Position numbers and translations under genes: made by a program. Positions 9,168-19,185 of a stretch of DNA of 64,000 nucleotides are shown here, piece after piece; position 1 is the first letter of the stretch, and every line of letters starts with the position of its first letter. The notes under the pieces are model-generated. The model made no database searches. It was not told the DNA's origin and saw nothing but the letters and a program-made list of their open reading frames with translations. The DNA lies in NCBI RefSeq assembly GCF_003443675.1, contig NZ_CP031963.1:5673501-5737500 (forward strand), in the 5' to 3' direction. The DNA comes from Aquimarina sp. BL5 (GTDB lineage: Bacteria > Bacteroidota > Bacteroidia > Flavobacteriales > Flavobacteriaceae).

Positions 9168-10283
9168 CTATATAATCGTAGATTGTCCTACGTGTATGTT
9201 TTCAAAATTCATGTTAGAATCTTCTGGATTAAGGATATAATCATAAATGAAATCTCCTACTTTTTCTGTAGTTAATGGATTTGTAATATTAAGATCTGGT
9301 GTTGTAAGATTTAATTCTAATGCCTTTTCTACAGCATTTTTTATAGCATTTGCTTCATCAATAAGATCAAAATGTTCTAATAACATCGCTGCAGATAAAA
9401 TAGCAGCAATTGGATTGGCAATTCCCTTTCCAGTTGCTTGTGGATAGGAACCGTGAATAGGTTCGAACATACAGCAGGTATCTCCAACAGAAGCGGAAGC
9501 TAATAATCCTATGGATCCACCAATAACACTGGCTTCATCAGAAATAATATCTCCAAACATGTTTTCTGTGAGGATCACATCAAACTGGCTTGGATTAAGA
9601 ATCATTTGCATAGCAGCATTATCAACAAATAAGAAGTCCAATTCTACATCTTCATACGCTTTAGCAATTTCAGTAACCACTTTTCTCCATAAACGAGAAG
9701 ATTCTAAAACGTTCGCTTTGTCTATTAAGGTTAGCTTTTTTCTTCGGTTTTGTGCCGCTTTAAAAGCAAGATGTGATATGCGCTCAATTTCTTCTTTAGA
9801 ATATTCACATAAGTCAGAGGCTATAGTTCCTTCCTCGTTTAGATGTTTTTTTCCAAAATAGATACCACCAGTAAGTTCGCGATATATTGAGATATCAGTT
9901 CCTGTTATGATTTCTCTTTTTAGTGGAGATTTATCCAATAAAGTTTCATAAGCTTTTACAGGCCTTATGTTAGCATATAATCCTAACTCTTTACGTAAAC
10001 GCAGTAATCCTTGTTCTGGACGTACTTTTGCACTTGGATCATTATCATATTTGGGATCACCGATGGCACCAAAAAGAACAGCATCTGTATTTGCACAAAG
10101 TTGTAAAGTATCGTCGGGTAGTGGGTTACCAGTTTTGTCAATAGCGATAGCACCTACCAATGCTTCTTTAAAAATAAAAGTATGATCAAAAGCATGAGCA
10201 ATTGCATCCAGTGCTTTTATGGCTTGAGTAGTTACTTCTGGTCCTATTCCGTCTCCTGATAATACAGCGATTTCTAGTTTCAT
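9168..10283 (-). CDS. leuB: 3-isopropylmalate dehydrogenase
   Basis: A 371-residue cytosolic enzyme that oxidatively decarboxylates 3-isopropylmalate to 2-oxoisocaproate with NAD+, the third step of leucine synthesis. Visible signatures are AVLSGDGIGPEVTTQA at the N-terminus, the Arg-rich substrate site (RPEQGLLRLRKELGLYANIRP), and the metal/NAD region NMFGDIISDEASVIGGSIGL with FEPIHGSYPQATGKG. Length is normal for the family. It is the last gene of leuA-leuC-leuD-leuB, starting 70 nt after the leuD stop, and is followed by a hairpin terminator. The C-terminal extension (NMNFENIHVGQSTII) is somewhat longer than usual. Identification is secure. Confidence 0.96.
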   Translation of the reverse strand: MKLEIAVLSGDGIGPEVTTQAIKALDAIAHAFDHTFIFKEALVGAIAIDKTGNPLPDDTLQLCANTDAVLFGAIGDPKYDNDPSAKVRPEQGLLRLRKELGLYANIRPVKAYETLLDKSPLKREIITGTDISIYRELTGGIYFGKKHLNEEGTIASDLCEYSKEEIERISHLAFKAAQNRRKKLTLIDKANVLESSRLWRKVVTEIAKAYEDVELDFLFVDNAAMQMILNPSQFDVILTENMFGDIISDEASVIGGSIGLLASASVGDTCCMFEPIHGSYPQATGKGIANPIAAILSAAMLLEHFDLIDEANAIKNAVEKALELNLTTPDLNITNPLTTEKVGDFIYDYILNPEDSNMNFENIHVGQSTII

Positions 10284-10353
10284 AAATAGTTTATTATGTC
10301 ACACTGAGCTGGTAGAAGTGTTTTCTTAGCTCTGTATTTTGTTTTTCTTATTT

Positions 10354-10941
10354 TTATACTCTTGCGTTTTCATATGCTTCAATTTCTTCTTTACTGCTTA
10401 GAAGGAAATCAATATCATCATATCCATTTATCATACACATCTTTTTGTAATTGTTTATTTCAAAATGAGCTTCAGATCCGGTTGATTTAATTGTGATTTT
10501 CTGTGCTTCTAGATCAACTTCAATTGTAGTTTTAGGATCTTTTTCGATTTCTGTAAATAGCTCTTGAAGATATTCTGGTGATACTTGCACAGGTAGTAAC
10601 CCATTATTCAGTGAATTTCCTTTAAAAATGTCTGCAAAAAAGCTCGAAACCACTACTTTAAATCCATAATCATGAATCGCCCAAGCAGCGTGTTCTCTAC
10701 TAGAACCACAGCCAAAATTGTCTCCTGCTACTAAAATACTTCCTGAGTAATCGGGATTGTTTAAAGAAAAATCTTTGTTTGCACTTCCATCTTTATCGAA
10801 ACGCCAATCTCTAAACAAATTTTCTCCAAAACCTTCGCGATCCGTAGCTTTTAGAAAACGAGCTGGAATAATCTGATCCGTATCTACATTTTCTATAGGT
10901 AAGGGTATAGCGGTGGAGGTGAGTTTAACAAACTTATCCAT
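10354..10941 (-). CDS. leuD: 3-isopropylmalate dehydratase small subunit
   Basis: A 195-residue subunit that pairs with LeuC to isomerise 2- to 3-isopropylmalate. The swivelling-domain signatures are present: [20 protein letters not shown] near residue 21 and the substrate loop [20 protein letters not shown] near residue 77. Length is typical. The start codon lies 6 nt after the leuC stop, so translation is probably coupled. The two subunits together build the active site with the [4Fe-4S] cluster carried by LeuC. Identification is secure. Confidence 0.96.
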   Translation of the reverse strand: MDKFVKLTSTAIPLPIENVDTDQIIPARFLKATDREGFGENLFRDWRFDKDGSANKDFSLNNPDYSGSILVAGDNFGCGSSREHAAWAIHDYGFKVVVSSFFADIFKGNSLNNGLLPVQVSPEYLQELFTEIEKDPKTTIEVDLEAQKITIKSTGSEAHFEINNYKKMCMINGYDDIDFLLSSKEEIEAYENARV

Positions 10942-10947
10942 AATTTT

Positions 10948-12330
10948 TTAATTCAAATGTTTAGTGATATCTACAATTTTCCCTTCAATTGCAGTAGCTG
11001 CTGCTACAAGTGGACTTGCAAGAATCGTTCTAGAGCCCTGTCCTTGTCGACCTTCAAAATTTCTATTAGAAGTAGAAACGCAGTATTCTCTTTCCGGAAT
11101 TTTATCATCATTCATAGCCAGACAAGCAGAACATCCTGGTTGTCTTAGTTGAAACCCAGCTTCTTCAAAAATTTCATTCAGTCCTTCATTAACTATTTGC
11201 GACGCTACTTGCTGTGATCCGGGTACTAGCCAGGCTGTAACGCTATCTGCTTTTCTCTTTCCTTTGATATAACTTGCTGCAACTCTAAAATCTTCAATTC
11301 TACTATTGGTACAACTTCCAATAAAGACATAATTAATTTTCTGATCGATTAAGGATTGTCCTTTTTCGAAATTCATATAGGCTAATGATTTTTCGAAAGA
11401 AGTATTGTTTTCCGTTGGTATGTTTTCTGTGACTTTGATTCCCATACCTGGATTAGTTCCATAGGTTATCATAGGTGAGATATCTGCTGCGTCAAAGTGA
11501 TATTCTTTATCAAAAACAGCATCTTCATCAGTTGGCAAGGTTTTCCAATAGGCTACTTTTTTGTCAAAAATCTCTCCTTTTGGAGCAAACTCTCGTCCTT
11601 TTACATATTCGAAAGTAGTTTCATCAGGAGCAATCATACCTCCGCGAGCTCCCATTTCAATACTCATATTACAGACAGTCATGCGACCCTCCATAGACAT
11701 TTCTTCGAATACATTACCTGCATATTCACAAAAATATCCTGTACCGGCATTGGTTCCAAGTTTAGCGATCACATAAAGAATTACATCTTTAGGTAAAACG
11801 CCTGGTTTTAATTTACCGTTTACATTTACACGAAGACTTTTAGGTTTCTGAAGTAATAAACATTGACTTGCAAAAACTTGTGCAACCTGACTGGTTCCAA
11901 TACCAAAAGCAATAGAACCGAATGCACCATGAGTAGAAGTATGACTATCCCCACAAACCATTGTCATTCCGGGTTGAGTAATACCTAATTCTGGAGCCAT
12001 TACGTGTACAATACCATTGTACTTATGACCCAATCCATATAAAGTGATGTTATTTTTATTACAGTTCTCTGTTAACTGAGCTAATTGATTTCTAGATAAA
12101 AGATCTTTTACCGGTAGATGCTGATCAATCGTTGGCGTATTATGATCGGCCGTGGCTACTATTCGATTCGGTCTAAAAATAGGAATTCCACGTTGTTCAA
12201 GTTCATTAAATGCTTGCGGACTTGTCACTTCGTGGATTAAATGTTGATCTATATAAAGTACCTGAGGACCATTTTCTACCTCTTTGACGACGTGCGCGTC
12301 CCAAACTTTATCAAATAATGTCTTCTTCAT
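10948..12330 (-). CDS. leuC: 3-isopropylmalate dehydratase large subunit
   Basis: A 460-residue aconitase-superfamily subunit. N-terminal [13 protein letters not shown] is typical of Leu[21 protein letters not shown] is the substrate and cluster region, and the [4Fe-4S] cysteines occur in [12 protein letters not shown] and [12 protein letters not shown]. Together with LeuD it performs the second committed step of leucine synthesis in the cytosol. It starts 52 nt after leuA and runs straight into leuD. Length and motifs match the bacterial LeuC family closely; confusion with homoaconitase is unlikely given the neighbouring leuA and leuB. Confidence 0.96.
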   Translation of the reverse strand: MKKTLFDKVWDAHVVKEVENGPQVLYIDQHLIHEVTSPQAFNELEQRGIPIFRPNRIVATADHNTPTIDQHLPVKDLLSRNQLAQLTENCNKNNITLYGLGHKYNGIVHVMAPELGITQPGMTMVCGDSHTSTHGAFGSIAFGIGTSQVAQVFASQCLLLQKPKSLRVNVNGKLKPGVLPKDVILYVIAKLGTNAGTGYFCEYAGNVFEEMSMEGRMTVCNMSIEMGARGGMIAPDETTFEYVKGREFAPKGEIFDKKVAYWKTLPTDEDAVFDKEYHFDAADISPMITYGTNPGMGIKVTENIPTENNTSFEKSLAYMNFEKGQSLIDQKINYVFIGSCTNSRIEDFRVAASYIKGKRKADSVTAWLVPGSQQVASQIVNEGLNEIFEEAGFQLRQPGCSACLAMNDDKIPEREYCVSTSNRNFEGRQGQGSRTILASPLVAAATAIEGKIVDITKHLN

Positions 12331-12382
12331 ATGTTTTGTAAATTCCTACGTATTCTTTAATAAAAAAGAAATGATAAAGTGT

Positions 12383-13555
12383 TTAAGCAACTACTGCCAT
12401 TTCGACCTCAACAGTTTTCATAATCTGGTGGATATCCTCATTAACTACTTCTTTCTTTCTGTCAGCGTAGTTTAAGAATTCTTTATATACTTCATCCAGC
12501 TGAAGTTTAGTTAATTCATACCCAATTTTTTTGGCTCTATAAGCCAGAGCAGCTCTACCACTTCTTGCTGTGAGTACGATGGCTGATTCTGTTACTCCAA
12601 CTTCAGCTGGATCTATAATTTCGTATGTCTCTCTATTTTTGATAACTCCATCCTGGTGTATTCCTGAGCTATGTGCAAAGGCATTAGCACCAACAATCGC
12701 TTTGTTTGGTTGTACCATCATACCCATACTTTCAGAAACCATAAGACTGGTATCATATAATAACTTAGAATTGATGTCTGTATTAAGGTTTAGATACGGA
12801 TGTTGTTTCATAATCATAACTACTTCTTCTAAGGCAGTATTTCCGGCACGTTCTCCTATTCCGTTAATAGTACATTCTATCTGTCTTGCTCCGTTTATGG
12901 CTCCCACAATAGAATTAGCAGTTGCTAATCCTAAATCGTTATGACAGTGACACGAGATGATAACGTTATCAATGCCTTTTACGTTTTCCTTTAAATATTT
13001 TATTTTAGCTCCATATTCTTCTGGTAAACAGTACCCTGTAGTATCAGGTATATTTAGAACAGTTGCTCCCGCTTTGATCATTGCTTCACAAACTCGTGCT
13101 AAAAACTCATTATCTGTACGCCCGGCATCTTCAGCATAAAACTCTACATCCTCTACAAAAGATTTTGCGTATTTTACAGCGGCAATTCCACGTTCGATTA
13201 CTTTCTCTTGGGTAGAGTTAAACTTATATTTTATATGAGATTCTGATGTTCCTATTCCTGTGTGGATTCTTGGTTTTCTAGCATATTTAAGAGCTTCTGC
13301 AGCAACTTTAATATCATTTTCGACAGCTCTGGTTAATCCACAAACCGTTGCATTTTTTACAATTTTTGCAATTTCACTAACTGAAGCAAAATCTCCAGGA
13401 CTCGATACTGGGAATCCAGCTTCTATTACATCAACCCCTAGAAGGTCTAGTCGCTCAGCAATCACTAATTTTTGTTTTGTATTTAACTTACAACCAGGGA
13501 CCTGTTCTCCATCTCTTAAGGTGGTGTCAAAAATTTGGACTTTATTATCGCTCAT
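12383..13555 (-). CDS. leuA: 2-isopropylmalate synthase lacking the regulatory domain
   Basis: A 390-residue enzyme condensing acetyl-CoA with 2-oxoisovalerate. [14 protein letters not shown] at the N-terminus, the metal-binding HCHND in [17 protein letters not shown], and [15 protein letters not shown] identify the DRE-TIM synthase family. The usual LeuA is about 510-560 residues because of a C-terminal LeuA dimer/regulatory domain that binds leucine; here the protein ends soon after the TIM barrel and communication helices ([12 protein letters not shown]). No separate regulatory-domain gene lies in this operon. It is the first gene of the leu operon, divergent from the gene at 13764. Citramalate or homocitrate synthase activity cannot be excluded from sequence, but context favours leucine synthesis. 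Confidence 0.9.
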   Translation of the reverse strand: MSDNKVQIFDTTLRDGEQVPGCKLNTKQKLVIAERLDLLGVDVIEAGFPVSSPGDFASVSEIAKIVKNATVCGLTRAVENDIKVAAEALKYARKPRIHTGIGTSESHIKYKFNSTQEKVIERGIAAVKYAKSFVEDVEFYAEDAGRTDNEFLARVCEAMIKAGATVLNIPDTTGYCLPEEYGAKIKYLKENVKGIDNVIISCHCHNDLGLATANSIVGAINGARQIECTINGIGERAGNTALEEVVMIMKQHPYLNLNTDINSKLLYDTSLMVSESMGMMVQPNKAIVGANAFAHSSGIHQDGVIKNRETYEIIDPAEVGVTESAIVLTARSGRAALAYRAKKIGYELTKLQLDEVYKEFLNYADRKKEVVNEDIHQIMKTVEVEMAVVA

Positions 13556-13763
13556 AGGAATTATGTGAATTAGTATTTTTGATAATCTCTTTAAATGATA
13601 TCTTTTTTAAAATATTATTCTAAGATGTTTTAGTATTCTCTTACGAATTTATATTTTGGTTATTCAAAAAGAAGGGATTTAGCTACGTGTTTTACAATGT
13701 TGAAGTGTTTTGATTACGGTTTAACTTTCTTTTAATCAATTAATTACAATATATTTTCTTACA

Positions 13764-15308
13764 ATGACTAATGATCAAAAAGATCCTTTGTTTGTCTTAG
13801 TGAAGTCACTTTCTAAGTCTGAAAAACGACAATTTAAGGTGTACGTTGGGAGATTAGGTGTAAATACTGATTCCAAATTCTTAGCACTTTTTAACCATTT
13901 AGATAAAAGCGAATCTCTTGATGAAGAGCTTATTGTATCTAAAGGAATTGTCAAAAAGCAACAACTTTCTAATCTTAAGGCACATTTATACAAACAAATT
14001 TTGATTAGTCTTAGACTAAGTCCATTACATCAAAACGTTAGATCGCAGATAAGAGAACAACTGGATTTTGCTACCATTTTATATCATAAAGGACTGTATA
14101 AACAAAGTCTTAAGATTCTTGATAAGGCAAAGACTGTAGCCAAAGAAAATGAAGAAAATAATATTGCTTATGAAATTGTAGAATTAGAAAAGGTCATTGA
14201 AACCCAATATATAACTAGAAGTATTAATAGTCGAGCGGATGAATTGACGATTGAAGCTAAAATGCTGAGCATGAAAAATGTGTTGACCAGTCGATTGTCT
14301 AACCTTTCGCTTCAGTTATATGGGTTGATGATAAAAAGTGGGTATGTTAGAAATGATAAGGAACATAAGATAATCACTAACTATTTCGAAAGTAAATTAC
14401 CGAAGTATGATTGGAGCATCCTTGGGTTTAGAGAGAAATTATGGTTATACAAAGCACATTTATGGTATAGCTTTATGGTTCAGGATTTTTTATCCTGCTA
14501 TAAGTATTCTAAAAAATGGGTAGATCTGTTTTATTCAACCCCTAAAATGATCATTCTTAATCCAGTATTTTTCCTAAGAGGAAATCATTATTTATTAGAG
14601 TCGTTATATTTGATTCAAGGTAAAACACAGCTTAAGTTAACACTGAACAAGTTCGAAAAGACTATTAAATCCGATGATTTTCCTGTTGATGATAATATCG
14701 AGGTACTTTCGTTTCAGTTTATATACAATAATAGACTAAATGTTCATTTTTTAGAGGGAACTTTTGATGAAGGAGAATATTTGGTTACCGAAATTTTAAA
14801 GGGAATTACTGAGTATAAAAACCGTTTAGATGATCATCATATCATGGTATTGTATTATAAGATTGGTTGTTTGTATTTCGGTATGTCCAATCATCGTAAA
14901 TGTATAGAATATCTAAGTAAGATTATCAATAATAAATCGCTGAAAATGCGAGAAGATTTAATGTGTTTTGCCAGAGTGCTTAGTTTAGTAGCGCATTATG
15001 AAGCTGGAATGGATTATCATTTAGAAACTCAATTGAAGGAGACGTATCGATTTTTGATAAAAATGGATGACTTGCATGCGGTGCAGAAAGAAATGATTAA
15101 GTTTCTTAAAAACCTAGGAGACATATTTCCTCATCAGATTAAAGATGAGTTTAGAAAACTACATAAAACCTTGAAACAGTACGAGGATCATCCATATGAA
15201 AAAAGAGCATTTTTATATCTTGATATTCTCTCTTGGTTAGAAAGTAATATAGAAGGTAGACCGGTAGCAGATATTATTAAAGAAAAATCAAAAAAACTGG
15301 TTCGATAA
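13764..15308 (+). CDS. Conserved hypothetical helical-repeat protein
   Basis: A 514-residue protein with no signal peptide or membrane segment. It opens with DQKDPLFVLVKSLSKSEKRQFKVYVGR and continues as a regular run of amphipathic helices (for example YHKGLYKQSLKILDKAKTVA, with TPR-like spacing around residues 110-140 and again near 340-400), suggesting a cytosolic TPR-like solenoid. I recognise it only as a type found in Bacteroidota without known function. It is divergent from leuA across about 200 nt and lies 12 nt upstream of an EamA transporter, with which it probably shares a transcript. No catalytic motif is visible. Confidence 0.7.
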   Translation: MTNDQKDPLFVLVKSLSKSEKRQFKVYVGRLGVNTDSKFLALFNHLDKSESLDEELIVSKGIVKKQQLSNLKAHLYKQILISLRLSPLHQNVRSQIREQLDFATILYHKGLYKQSLKILDKAKTVAKENEENNIAYEIVELEKVIETQYITRSINSRADELTIEAKMLSMKNVLTSRLSNLSLQLYGLMIKSGYVRNDKEHKIITNYFESKLPKYDWSILGFREKLWLYKAHLWYSFMVQDFLSCYKYSKKWVDLFYSTPKMIILNPVFFLRGNHYLLESLYLIQGKTQLKLTLNKFEKTIKSDDFPVDDNIEVLSFQFIYNNRLNVHFLEGTFDEGEYLVTEILKGITEYKNRLDDHHIMVLYYKIGCLYFGMSNHRKCIEYLSKIINNKSLKMREDLMCFARVLSLVAHYEAGMDYHLETQLKETYRFLIKMDDLHAVQKEMIKFLKNLGDIFPHQIKDEFRKLHKTLKQYEDHPYEKRAFLYLDILSWLESNIEGRPVADIIKEKSKKLVR

Positions 15309-15320
15309 CCATTCTATTAT

Positions 15321-16181
15321 ATGCCAAAAAGTACCCAGCACCTGCGTAATATTCTTGAATTAAATTTAGCCATGCTTTTCATTAGTACTTCTGGAGCATT
15401 AGGTAGATATATTGATATGCCGGTGCCTGTAACGATTGCTTTTAGAGCTATTTTAGCAGGAATTATATTGTTCTTATTTTGTAAATGGAAAAAAATATCT
15501 TTTAGAATAGCGTCCAAAGATCGATTTACGATCATTGTTGGAGGAATATTAATGGGATTACATTGGATTACCTATTTCTACGCACTAAAGATGTCTAATG
15601 TAGCGATAGGAGTGCTGTCCTTGTTTACGTATCCGGTAATTACTTCTTTTTTAGAACCCATACTTCTGAAAACAAAATTTCAGAAAATGCATTTGGTTTT
15701 AGGAGCCCTGGTTTTATTAGGAATCTATTTTTTGGTACCTGATTTTAGTTTAGAAAACTCTTATGCAAAAGCTGTTGGTTTTGGAGTTGTTTCAGCATTA
15801 TGTTATGCACTTCGTAATTTGATTATGAAGACTAAAGTGAGTAATTATCATGGCTCTATGCTAATGTGGTATCAACTTGTTGTCATTAGTATGATGCTTT
15901 TACCAACACTATTTATAATGGATAGCTCTGGGTTTGTAAGTCAATGGCCTTGGACTTTAGTATTAGCAATATTGACTACGGCAATTGGACATACATTGTT
16001 TTTATTTAGTTTAAAACGGTTTTCTGCAACTACAGCAAGTATCATAAGTAGTGTACAACCGGTTTATGGAATTATTATCGGAATCATCTTTTTAAAAGAA
16101 ATACCTCTTCTAACTACGGTTATCGGAGGAACACTCATCTTAACATCTGTAGTAATAGAAAGTGTAAGATCTTATAAGTAA
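15321..16181 (+). CDS. EamA/DMT family transporter
   Basis: A 286-residue inner-membrane protein with ten predicted hydrophobic segments arranged as two EamA repeats. The first half has AMLFISTSGALGRYIDMPV and GILMGLHWITYFYALKMSN, with FTYPVITSFLEPILL. The second has VVSALCYALRNLIMKTKVS and FSATTASIISSVQPVYGIII followed by FLKEIPLLTTVIGG. This is the drug/metabolite transporter fold, typically exporting amino acids or other small metabolites; the substrate cannot be told. It follows the helical-repeat gene after 12 nt and ends before a repeat-containing intergenic region. Confidence 0.88.
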   Translation: MPKSTQHLRNILELNLAMLFISTSGALGRYIDMPVPVTIAFRAILAGIILFLFCKWKKISFRIASKDRFTIIVGGILMGLHWITYFYALKMSNVAIGVLSLFTYPVITSFLEPILLKTKFQKMHLVLGALVLLGIYFLVPDFSLENSYAKAVGFGVVSALCYALRNLIMKTKVSNYHGSMLMWYQLVVISMMLLPTLFIMDSSGFVSQWPWTLVLAILTTAIGHTLFLFSLKRFSATTASIISSVQPVYGIIIGIIFLKEIPLLTTVIGGTLILTSVVIESVRSYK

Positions 16182-16219
16182 TGTGATAATTAATAACCCA
16201 ACTTATGAGGTATTTAAGA

Positions 16220-16330
16220 ATTGTATAATTTTTTATTGGCACCGCCAAAGGGTTTAATACTCTGAGGCTTGCCTCGAAATTAAAAATCAGTTCGTTTTAA
16301 TATATAGTGAGCTTACCCTGAGGTAGTTGA
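16220..16330. repeat. Intergenic inverted-repeat element (candidate dispersed repeat)
   Basis: The 159-nt gap between the EamA gene and a minus-strand gene includes CTCTGAGGCTTGCCTCGAAA with the small hairpin GAGGC-TT-GCCTC (about 16262-16273) and a second motif ACCCTGAGGTAG (about 16316-16327). Its reverse complement shares TTCGAG and AGCCTCA with the repeat at 8941-9058. It shows no coding potential. It may belong to the same family of dispersed intergenic sequences. Confidence 0.35.
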
Positions 16331-16340
16331 CTATCTATTG

Positions 16341-17201
16341 CTACGTGGTTTTAGGAATGTATTTTGGAGCAATCCATTTTTTGTATATAAAATACTCTAA
16401 TAGAGGAACAATTAGAATTAGAAACAACAAAATTAGTAGTGATTTTACCATTCCATGATATTGAGCGGTAATACCCATCGAAAACCATTGGCTTAATTTC
16501 TCTAAAACTACTTTTTCTATATCCTGATATCCTACTTCTAATAATAAATCCATAGCGGCGTTAAATTCTTCATAAGGTAGCGCTTCGGAAAAATCGATAT
16601 GACCTTTACCAGCAGAAGTTATAAGTGCATACATTGTTAATTTGTACAGATCATCACTATAATTGTTGACAATAAATTTTGATAGTTTATTTTTAGTTTT
16701 ATTTAGGAAAGAACTGCCTGTGTCATAATTTTTAAGATGTTTTTTGAAAAATACGGCATAATCTTGAGAATCTGATTTTGCTTTTATTGCTAACATTTGA
16801 GCAGAAAGAACAAATTTATTTTTAGCATATTCAGATTCAAAAATTTGCTGCACAGAACCATTGTAGATGCCTTTAACAATTATTGTTTTTTCATTATCGA
16901 GTATTTTATAGATACCTCTTATAAAACCCCACTGACCAAAAACATAAAGAATTCCTACAATCAGCAATGGGATGTATAATTTTACTGCCCAGTTATAATA
17001 TTTAGGGGCTCTTTTAAAAATACCTTTACGCCAGAGTACAATGCAATATATGATACCTATTATAAAACCTAAAAATAGAAATATGATGATATTAAAAATT
17101 AGCGCACCAGAGTTAGGAAGTACGATGTCTCTAAGAATACTCCAGATAAAATCCCAATCAATATTTTTAAATAATTCTGACGAGTATGATATATAATCCA
17201 T
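16341..17201 (-). CDS. Hypothetical membrane protein
   Basis: A 286-residue protein with two N-terminal hydrophobic segments (about 37-55 and 72-90), a soluble helical region (about 95-250), and a C-terminal hydrophobic segment (about 251-270) followed by a basic tail. The topology suggests an inner-membrane protein with a roughly 150-residue domain on one side of the membrane. I recognise no family or catalytic motif. The central domain is Lys- and Tyr-rich, with nothing that looks like a nucleotide-binding or protease signature. It stands alone on the minus strand between a repeat-bearing gap and the pseudouridine synthase gene. Confidence 0.6.
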   Translation of the reverse strand: MDYISYSSELFKNIDWDFIWSILRDIVLPNSGALIFNIIIFLFLGFIIGIIYCIVLWRKGIFKRAPKYYNWAVKLYIPLLIVGILYVFGQWGFIRGIYKILDNEKTIIVKGIYNGSVQQIFESEYAKNKFVLSAQMLAIKAKSDSQDYAVFFKKHLKNYDTGSSFLNKTKNKLSKFIVNNYSDDLYKLTMYALITSAGKGHIDFSEALPYEEFNAAMDLLLEVGYQDIEKVVLEKLSQWFSMGITAQYHGMVKSLLILLFLILIVPLLEYFIYKKWIAPKYIPKTT

Positions 17202-17328
17202 TTATTATTAATCTGTTATGAAATAAAAAAATGAGTTTCCCTATGTATTAGTATACTGATGAGGTAAAACGTTACTTATGAAAAAGTGTAATTCCGAACT
17301 TGTCTTTTATTTAAATAGAAAAAAATGT

Positions 17329-18024
17329 TTAAATACAGTTCCAGATAGGATCGGATGGAGGAGGAGCAATGACGGTTAAAGGTTCTTTTTTTACAGGGTG
17401 TATAAAGCTAAGTTTTCTAGCATGTAAGTGAATACTACCATCTTTATTACTTCGGTCGGCGCCATATTTTAAATCCCCTTTAATTACAGATCCAATACTC
17501 GACAGTTGAGATCTTATTTGATGATGTCTACCGGTATGCAGATCGACCTCTAAAATGCAATAATTATCTAGTTTTTTTATAATTTGATAATCCAAAATAG
17601 CCTTTTTACTATCTGGAACTTCGTTTTTATGAGCGTATGATTTATTTTGTTTTGGATTACGTTTTAACCAATGGATGAGTGTATCATTTTCTTTTGGTGG
17701 CGTGTTTTTTACAACAGCCCAATATGTTTTTTTAGCTTCTTTATTAGCGAATAGTTTATTAAGCCGAGGAAGCGCTTTACTAGTTCTTGCAAAAACAACA
17801 ATTCCGCTTGTGGGTCGATCTAGTCGATGTACAACACCTAGATAAACAGCTCCCGGTTTATCGTACTTTTCTGCAATATATTCCTTTACGATTTCACTAA
17901 GTGGTTTATCTCCTGTCTTATCACCTTGTACGATATCTCCGGCTCGTTTATTAACAATAATCAGATGATTATCTTCATAAAGAACCTGAAGGTTAGATTT
18001 GTTCGAGATAATTTTTTGAGGCAT
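17329..18024 (-). CDS. RluA family pseudouridine synthase
   Basis: A 231-residue cytosolic enzyme that isomerises specific uridines in rRNA or tRNA. The catalytic signature VVHRLDRPTSGIVVFART places the nucleophilic Asp at residue 69, and DLHTGRHHQIRSQLSSIG is the second conserved block. It begins directly with the catalytic fold (VLYEDNHLIIVNKRAGD) and lacks an N-terminal S4 RNA-binding domain, as in the short RluA-type enzymes. Which RNA position it modifies cannot be told. It lies downstream of panB on the same strand but 186 nt away, so co-transcription is uncertain. Confidence 0.92.
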   Translation of the reverse strand: MPQKIISNKSNLQVLYEDNHLIIVNKRAGDIVQGDKTGDKPLSEIVKEYIAEKYDKPGAVYLGVVHRLDRPTSGIVVFARTSKALPRLNKLFANKEAKKTYWAVVKNTPPKENDTLIHWLKRNPKQNKSYAHKNEVPDSKKAILDYQIIKKLDNYCILEVDLHTGRHHQIRSQLSSIGSVIKGDLKYGADRSNKDGSIHLHARKLSFIHPVKKEPLTVIAPPPSDPIWNCI

Positions 18025-18127
18025 ATTGGATTGCTAGATTCTTAGAACTATTTAAATGTACATTTAAATTTTGAAGTCATTTTGACAATAGTATTTAAAT
18101 CAGATAATAAAGAGCTTATTTCCTATG

Positions 18128-18143
18128 TATAGATTAATCTATA
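18128..18143. other. 16-nt perfect palindrome between panB and the pseudouridine synthase gene
   Basis: TATAGATTAATCTATA reads identically on both strands. It lies about 105 nt upstream of the pseudouridine synthase start. A dimeric regulator site is possible, but AT-rich palindromes of this size also arise by chance. Confidence 0.25.
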
Positions 18144-18210
18144 TTTCCAAATCTTTAAATCGATGCATATTCCTATATCAGCTAATCTAACTATTCCAAT
18201 GATCTAACAA

Positions 18211-19029
18211 TTAGTATTGTTCATTATCATTAGGAAAGTCTACCGATTTTACATCAGAGACATATTGTTGGAATGCGTTGGTCATTTCGGTATATAAATC
18301 TAAATAACGTCTTAAAAAACGAGGATTAAATTCGTGTGTCATACCAAGCATATCGTGAGTTACTAATACCTGTCCATCAACACCATTTCCAGCTCCAATT
18401 CCAATAATAGGGATCGTTAAACTTTCTGCTACTTCTTTAGCTAGTTTGGCAGGAACTTTTTCTAGAACGATTGCAAAACATCCAGCTTTCTGTAACATTA
18501 AAGCATCTTCTTTAAGTTGTTTAGCTTCTGCTTCTTCTTTAGCACGTACTGTGTAAGTCCCAAATTTATAGATGGATTGTGGAGTTAACCCTAAATGTCC
18601 CATTACAGGAATTCCCGCATTTAAGATTCTTTTAATGGATTCTTTAACTTCTTTTCCTCCTTCGAGTTTTACAGCATGTCCTCCCGATTCTTTCATGATT
18701 CTAATAGCAGAGCGTAGCGCCTCTTTAGGATCACTTTGATAACTACCAAAAGGTAAATCTACAACTATTAATGCTCTCTCAATAGCTCTGATTACAGAAG
18801 ATGCGTGATATATCATTTGATCCAAGGTGATAGGTAAAGTTGTTTCATGACCTGCCATCACATTGGATGCAGAGTCGCCAACGAGAATAACATCAACTCC
18901 CGCGCCATCCACAATTTTTGCCATTGTATAATCATATGCAGTAAGCATAGATATCTTTTCCTTATTAGCTTTCATCTCTACCAGAGATTTTACCGTAACG
19001 CGCTTGTAATCTTTTTTTGCTGTAGACAT
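18211..19029 (-). CDS. panB: 3-methyl-2-oxobutanoate hydroxymethyltransferase
   Basis: A 272-residue enzyme transferring a hydroxymethyl group from 5,10-methylene-THF to 2-oxoisovalerate to give ketopantoate, the first step of pantothenate and CoA synthesis. [20 protein letters not shown] and the metal-site segment [20 protein letters not shown] are diagnostic. VKLEGGKEV and [15 protein letters not shown] follow in the right order, and [20 protein letters not shown] is the conserved C-terminal block. Length matches the family. It is a single gene here, divergent from a small secreted protein; other pan genes are not in the window. The substrate is shared with the leucine pathway encoded upstream. 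Confidence 0.96.
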   Translation of the reverse strand: MSTAKKDYKRVTVKSLVEMKANKEKISMLTAYDYTMAKIVDGAGVDVILVGDSASNVMAGHETTLPITLDQMIYHASSVIRAIERALIVVDLPFGSYQSDPKEALRSAIRIMKESGGHAVKLEGGKEVKESIKRILNAGIPVMGHLGLTPQSIYKFGTYTVRAKEEAEAKQLKEDALMLQKAGCFAIVLEKVPAKLAKEVAESLTIPIIGIGAGNGVDGQVLVTHDMLGMTHEFNPRFLRRYLDLYTEMTNAFQQYVSDVKSVDFPNDNEQY

Positions 19030-19185
19030 TTTGTGTGTTAATTTAGTGTCGTAAAAGTAATCAATTAGTAAGATCGTAACAAGAGGATATTATTTTTGCT
19101 TTAAATTTATTTAAGAGAAGTAATGCTTATATTTTTGATAAAACAATTAAAACCTTAATTTTAGGTAAATTAAAGTTCAGAAGTT

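Noticed and set aside
9247..13568. Numerous plus-strand open frames of 60-124 codons opposite leuB, leuC and leuA
   Set aside because: They are antisense shadows of well-supported leu genes, with no signal, motif or start context of their own.
13556..13763. Leucine attenuator or T-box upstream of leuA
   Set aside because: No leader peptide rich in Leu codons, no T-box-like sequence and no terminator/antiterminator hairpins were found.
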